Positions 61,921 to 64,000 of a stretch of DNA of 64,000 nt are shown piece by piece. The translations under genes and the position numbers were made by a program. How positions within the stretch are numbered: position 1 is the stretch's first letter; each line of letters starts with the position of its first letter. Source of the stretch: JBHHUI01 sp965248775 (GTDB lineage Bacteria > Chloroflexota > Anaerolineae > Anaerolineales > JBHHUI01); contig OZ252150.1 of NCBI GenBank assembly GCA_965248775.1, positions 310,001-374,000 of the forward strand. The letters run 5' to 3'. Below the pieces are notes generated by a model. The model was not told where the DNA came from. It did not search any database and was given only the letters and a program-made list of their open reading frames with translations.

Positions 61921-62044
61921 ATAACCTCCCGCACCTAAAATTTGGCATTTCGAGCGATAGCGAGAAATCCACACCCCCACTCACTGCACAACCAACCTTG
62001 TGAAAGATTTCTCCCTTTGGTCGAAATGACAAACGGGAGGTTAT
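61921..62044. repeat. 124-bp element with 11-bp terminal inverted repeats
   Basis: ATAACCTCCCG (61921-61931) is answered by CGGGAGGTTAT (62034-62044). Inside, CATTTCGAGCGATAGCGAG (61947 on) and AGAAATC are answered by an imperfect complement GATTTCTCCC...GGTCGAAATG, so the whole element folds as one long hairpin with a loop. It is a non-coding, MITE-like unit between the VOC gene and the HEAT-like gene. Confidence 0.7.
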
Positions 62045-62080
62045 TCTTTTATGAACCCTTAGTATGATCCAAGGAGCAAA

Positions 62081-62614
62081 ATGAAAACTGAGCCCTTCGA
62101 ACAAATGCTGACCGGTGGCCATCCGAATTCACTCGGGCGCACGCTCGGGGTGGTGGAAATTGTCCTCGCCAATCAGAAGAAGCTGCCAGAACTCTACGGC
62201 TGTTACTTCAGTTCGGATGAAGTCGTGCGGCTGCGCACCTACAATGCCATGAAACGCGTATCGCTCGAACAGCCGCAATGGCTCGTGCCACACATCGATG
62301 GATTGCTCACCGAGATCGCAGCCATCGATCAGGCCTCGACACAATGGACGCTCGCACTGCTCTACAACACGCTGCTCGCGTATATGACGCCTGAGCAACG
62401 CAAAGGTGCGCTCAAAGTGATGAAGCACAATGTGGACAAACACACGGACTGGATTGTGTTGAACAATACAATGGAGATACTCACAATATGGGCGCAGGAG
62501 GATGCGGCACTCAAAAAGTGGCTGCGCTCGCGCCTGGAGCGACATAAAGCCGACGAGAGAACGTCCGTCGCTGCTCGTGCCCGCAAGTTCAGCATGCTAT
62601 TGTATGGTGAGTAA
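62081..62614 (+). CDS. HEAT-like helical conserved protein
   Basis: 177 residues from an ATG preceded by AAGGAG. The sequence is all helical with the HEAT-repeat look: SDEVVRLRTYNAMKRVSLEQ, WLVPHIDGLLTEIAAIDQAS and VLNNTMEILTIWAQEDAALK each resemble one helix pair. No catalytic residues are seen. Similar small proteins occur widely in bacteria without an assigned role and probably act as protein-binding scaffolds. It is 21 bp before the TfoX-like gene in the same direction, so the two may be one operon. Confidence 0.7.
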   Translation: MKTEPFEQMLTGGHPNSLGRTLGVVEIVLANQKKLPELYGCYFSSDEVVRLRTYNAMKRVSLEQPQWLVPHIDGLLTEIAAIDQASTQWTLALLYNTLLAYMTPEQRKGALKVMKHNVDKHTDWIVLNNTMEILTIWAQEDAALKKWLRSRLERHKADERTSVAARARKFSMLLYGE

Positions 62615-62635
62615 ATACCACCCCGAGGTAACAGC

Positions 62636-63001
62636 ATGAGTAAAAAGGCAACCGAAATCCCCACTGAAAAGTTGGCCGCATACGATAAACTGATCGCGAC
62701 CAATCCAGAAATCGAGCGTAAAGGTGTCAGCAATCCCTATACGTCCGCAAACGGGTATATGTTCAGCCACCTTTCCAAGACCGGCACCATGGGCCTGCGC
62801 CTCCCCAAGGAAGAGCGCGAAGCATTCTTGAAGAAATATAAAACCAGCCTGTATGAGTCGCATGGCGCAATCATGAAAGAATTTGCCGCCGTCCCTGAAG
62901 ACCTACTGGGCAAGACAAAAGTGATGCGGAGATATCTGGACATCAGCTTCGCGTACGTCAAATCACTTAAACCAAAGCCGGCGAAGAAAAAGAAATCTTG
63001 A
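62636..63001 (+). CDS. TfoX/YjbR-superfamily-like small protein
   Basis: 121 residues. NPYTSANGYMFSHLSKTGTM, RLPKEEREAFLKKYKTSLYE and MKEFAAVPEDLLGKTKVM match a group of small proteins annotated as TfoX/Sxy-like; the C-terminal tail is Lys-rich (KPKPAKKKKS). True TfoX/Sxy proteins regulate competence in some Proteobacteria, but the members outside them have no proven function. It lies between the HEAT-like gene and the broken acetyltransferase, all on the plus strand with short gaps. The family call is from motif memory and is moderate. Confidence 0.65.
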   Translation: MSKKATEIPTEKLAAYDKLIATNPEIERKGVSNPYTSANGYMFSHLSKTGTMGLRLPKEEREAFLKKYKTSLYESHGAIMKEFAAVPEDLLGKTKVMRRYLDISFAYVKSLKPKPAKKKKS

Positions 63002-63022
63002 TAGCTGCCGGCAGCGCATTTC

Positions 63023-63540
63023 ATGGGACGAAGCACTCCCACTGAAATGAAAAATGCTATTCGTCTGCGCGCGGCCACTAAGGACGACCTACCTATCTTC
63101 TTCGAGCAGCAGTTGGACGCAGGCGCCAACCAGATGGCCGCCTTCGCCGCCACAGACCCCACGGACCATGAGGCTTTCAAAGCGCACTGGGACAAAATTC
63201 TTACCGACGAAGCGATCACCCTGCGGACAATAGAATTCGAGGGCCAAGTCGCGGGGTATATACTGAGCCACGGCTGGTTCGGCGAACCAGAGATCAGTTA
63301 CTGGCTTGGCAAACATCACTGGGGCCGAGGCATTGCCACGCGCAAGCGCTGGCGGGATTATTAAATGCAAATCAGATGCGGCTGCTCTATGCCCGGGTTG
63401 CTAAAGACAATGTCGCATCCATACGCGTGCTGGAGAAATGTGGTTTCGAAATTTCTGACGAGGGAGTGGGCTACTCCAACGCCCGTGGGAAAGAAGTCGA
63501 GGAATACATTCTGAAGCTAACACATGAAGGCGAGAAGTAG
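63023..63540 (+). pseudogene. GNAT-family N-acetyltransferase with a frameshift
   Basis: The ATG at 63023 opens a GNAT domain: NAIRLRAATKDDLPIFFEQQ, VAGYILSHGWFGEPEISYWL and GKHHWGRGIAT, which is the acetyl-CoA-binding loop. After GIAT the frame is lost at about 63340-63345, where an extra CG (ACGCGCAAGCG) or a loss of one base moves the reading; the correct continuation, QALAGLLNANQMRLLYARVA, CGFEISDEGVG and VEEYILKLTHEGEK, ends at 63540. As it stands the product stops at 63364. About 172 residues are expected, a normal GNAT length. The substrate is unknown. Confidence 0.82.
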
Positions 63541-63633
63541 CGGTTGGAATGTAGATAGCTTAAAAAGGACCGGAGCAATCCCGCGAATGGGAAGGACTGC
63601 TCCGATGATCTGATTGATTCTTCGGGTAAATTG

Positions 63634-64000
63634 CTAAGCCTGGCTCAAAACTGCCTTTGTTGGAGCAACAGTCCGTCGGCGGCGTTTGGGTGTGATTTTC
63701 AGTACAAAACGTTTGATGCCATTCAGGATCCACTTGTAGTGGATAGCAACGTGTGCCAATGCCATCGCTACAGTCAAGCCGGAAGCGGCTTCGTGAATTC
63801 CGGAAACGATCCCGTTCGTGCCAACGCCACCCCAGAGCGGGTTTGACATAGCCAAGCCCGTCACAAACGAGAGCAGAAAGGCGCCCGCTACGCCAAAGTT
63901 CAAGACGTAGTTTATGCGCGTCCGGGTGGGCATCTTCCCGAACAGGCGTTTGGTGGTCGCGACAAGCCACTTCCAATGCATCACGAGATGAGTCATGATT
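63634..64000 (-). CDS. DUF4405-like cytochrome b-type membrane protein, cut by window end
   Basis: Minus strand; the visible 122 residues run to the window edge. The frame is open at the edge and the first visible residues (MTHLVMHWKWL) resemble the inner part of a DUF4405 protein, so the N-terminal half is probably outside the window, although the ATG at 63996 is possible. Two membrane helices (about 35-55 and 70-95) with His residues in THLVMHWKW, SGIHEAASGL and ALAHVAIHYKW could bind heme, as in cytochrome b-like proteins. The C-terminal tail is basic (KRRRRTVAPTK). Confidence 0.7.
   Translation of the reverse strand, partial: IMTHLVMHWKWLVATTKRLFGKMPTRTRINYVLNFGVAGAFLLSFVTGLAMSNPLWGGVGTNGIVSGIHEAASGLTVAMALAHVAIHYKWILNGIKRFVLKITPKRRRRTVAPTKAVLSQA

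Noticed and set aside
1..64000. CRISPR arrays, rRNA genes, toxin-antitoxin or restriction modules
   Set aside because: No regularly spaced direct repeats, no rRNA-like sequence and no recognised defence gene were seen.

Overview
The window looks like a chromosomal segment of a Chloroflexota bacterium, most likely Anaerolineae-like. This is inferred from family content, not from a search: NBR1-Ig and VTRxVE-repeat surface proteins with Pro-Thr tails, a TIGR01906 membrane protein, a MFS-fused spermidine synthase, archaeal-type phosphoglycerate mutase, YvcK next to gap/pgk/tpiA, and many GTG/TTG starts. Genes are dense and mostly co-directional in the first half. From about 34 kb onward there is an unusual number of broken genes.

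Layout. 0-13.5 kb: a plus-strand run of large polytopic membrane proteins (YfhO/GT-C type), a dolichyl/polyprenyl-phosphate mannose synthase, a fused spermidine-synthase-like protein, a TIGR01906 protein and a GT39-type glycosyltransferase. Several overlap by 4-14 bp. The set suggests lipid-linked sugar transfer at the outer face of the membrane. 13.5-16.8 kb: a small orphan ORF, then (minus) cofactor-independent phosphoglycerate mutase and an UgpC/MsmX-type sugar ABC ATPase. 17-24.2 kb: yvcK, gap, pgk, a membrane Ser/Thr kinase with a C-terminal repeat domain, tpiA and a HEASH-motif membrane protein; together these are a lower-glycolysis locus with a kinase embedded in it. 24.2-31.7 kb: TagO/WecA, a RAYT transposase, upp, ruvB, queA, a second Ser/Thr kinase, two alkylguanine methyltransferase genes and an ECF sigma factor. 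31.8-38.4 kb: glycerate 2-kinase, an NDUFA9-like SDR, an aldo/keto reductase pseudogene, serC, a tocopherol-cyclase-like protein and a membrane protein.

38.8-45.4 kb and 55.2-58.2 kb hold PAS-rich histidine kinases and response regulators, nearly all interrupted by one-base losses or in-frame stops. Between them lie an AttEFGH-like ABC module (45.7-50.2 kb), a VTRxVE-repeat protein, an intact ISAzo13-type element with visible terminal inverted repeats, an SQR/NDH-2-like flavoprotein, a tRNA-Met with terminator, and a tyrosine recombinase. The last 6 kb carry an NBR1-Ig lipoprotein (interrupted), FHA, VOC, HEAT-like, TfoX-like, GNAT (broken) and DUF4405-like genes.

The most notable signals are three copies of a 26-bp near-palindrome, one of which appears to sit cleanly inside the aldo/keto reductase at a conserved codon junction; a perfect 30-bp palindrome encoding exactly ten codons inside the RAYT gene; an ECF-sigma/methyltransferase operon with a tandem duplication scar; a kinase inside the glycolytic/YvcK locus; and a recurrent pattern of Gln-codon-to-stop changes and single-base losses concentrated in signalling genes, which may be true decay or sequencing error.
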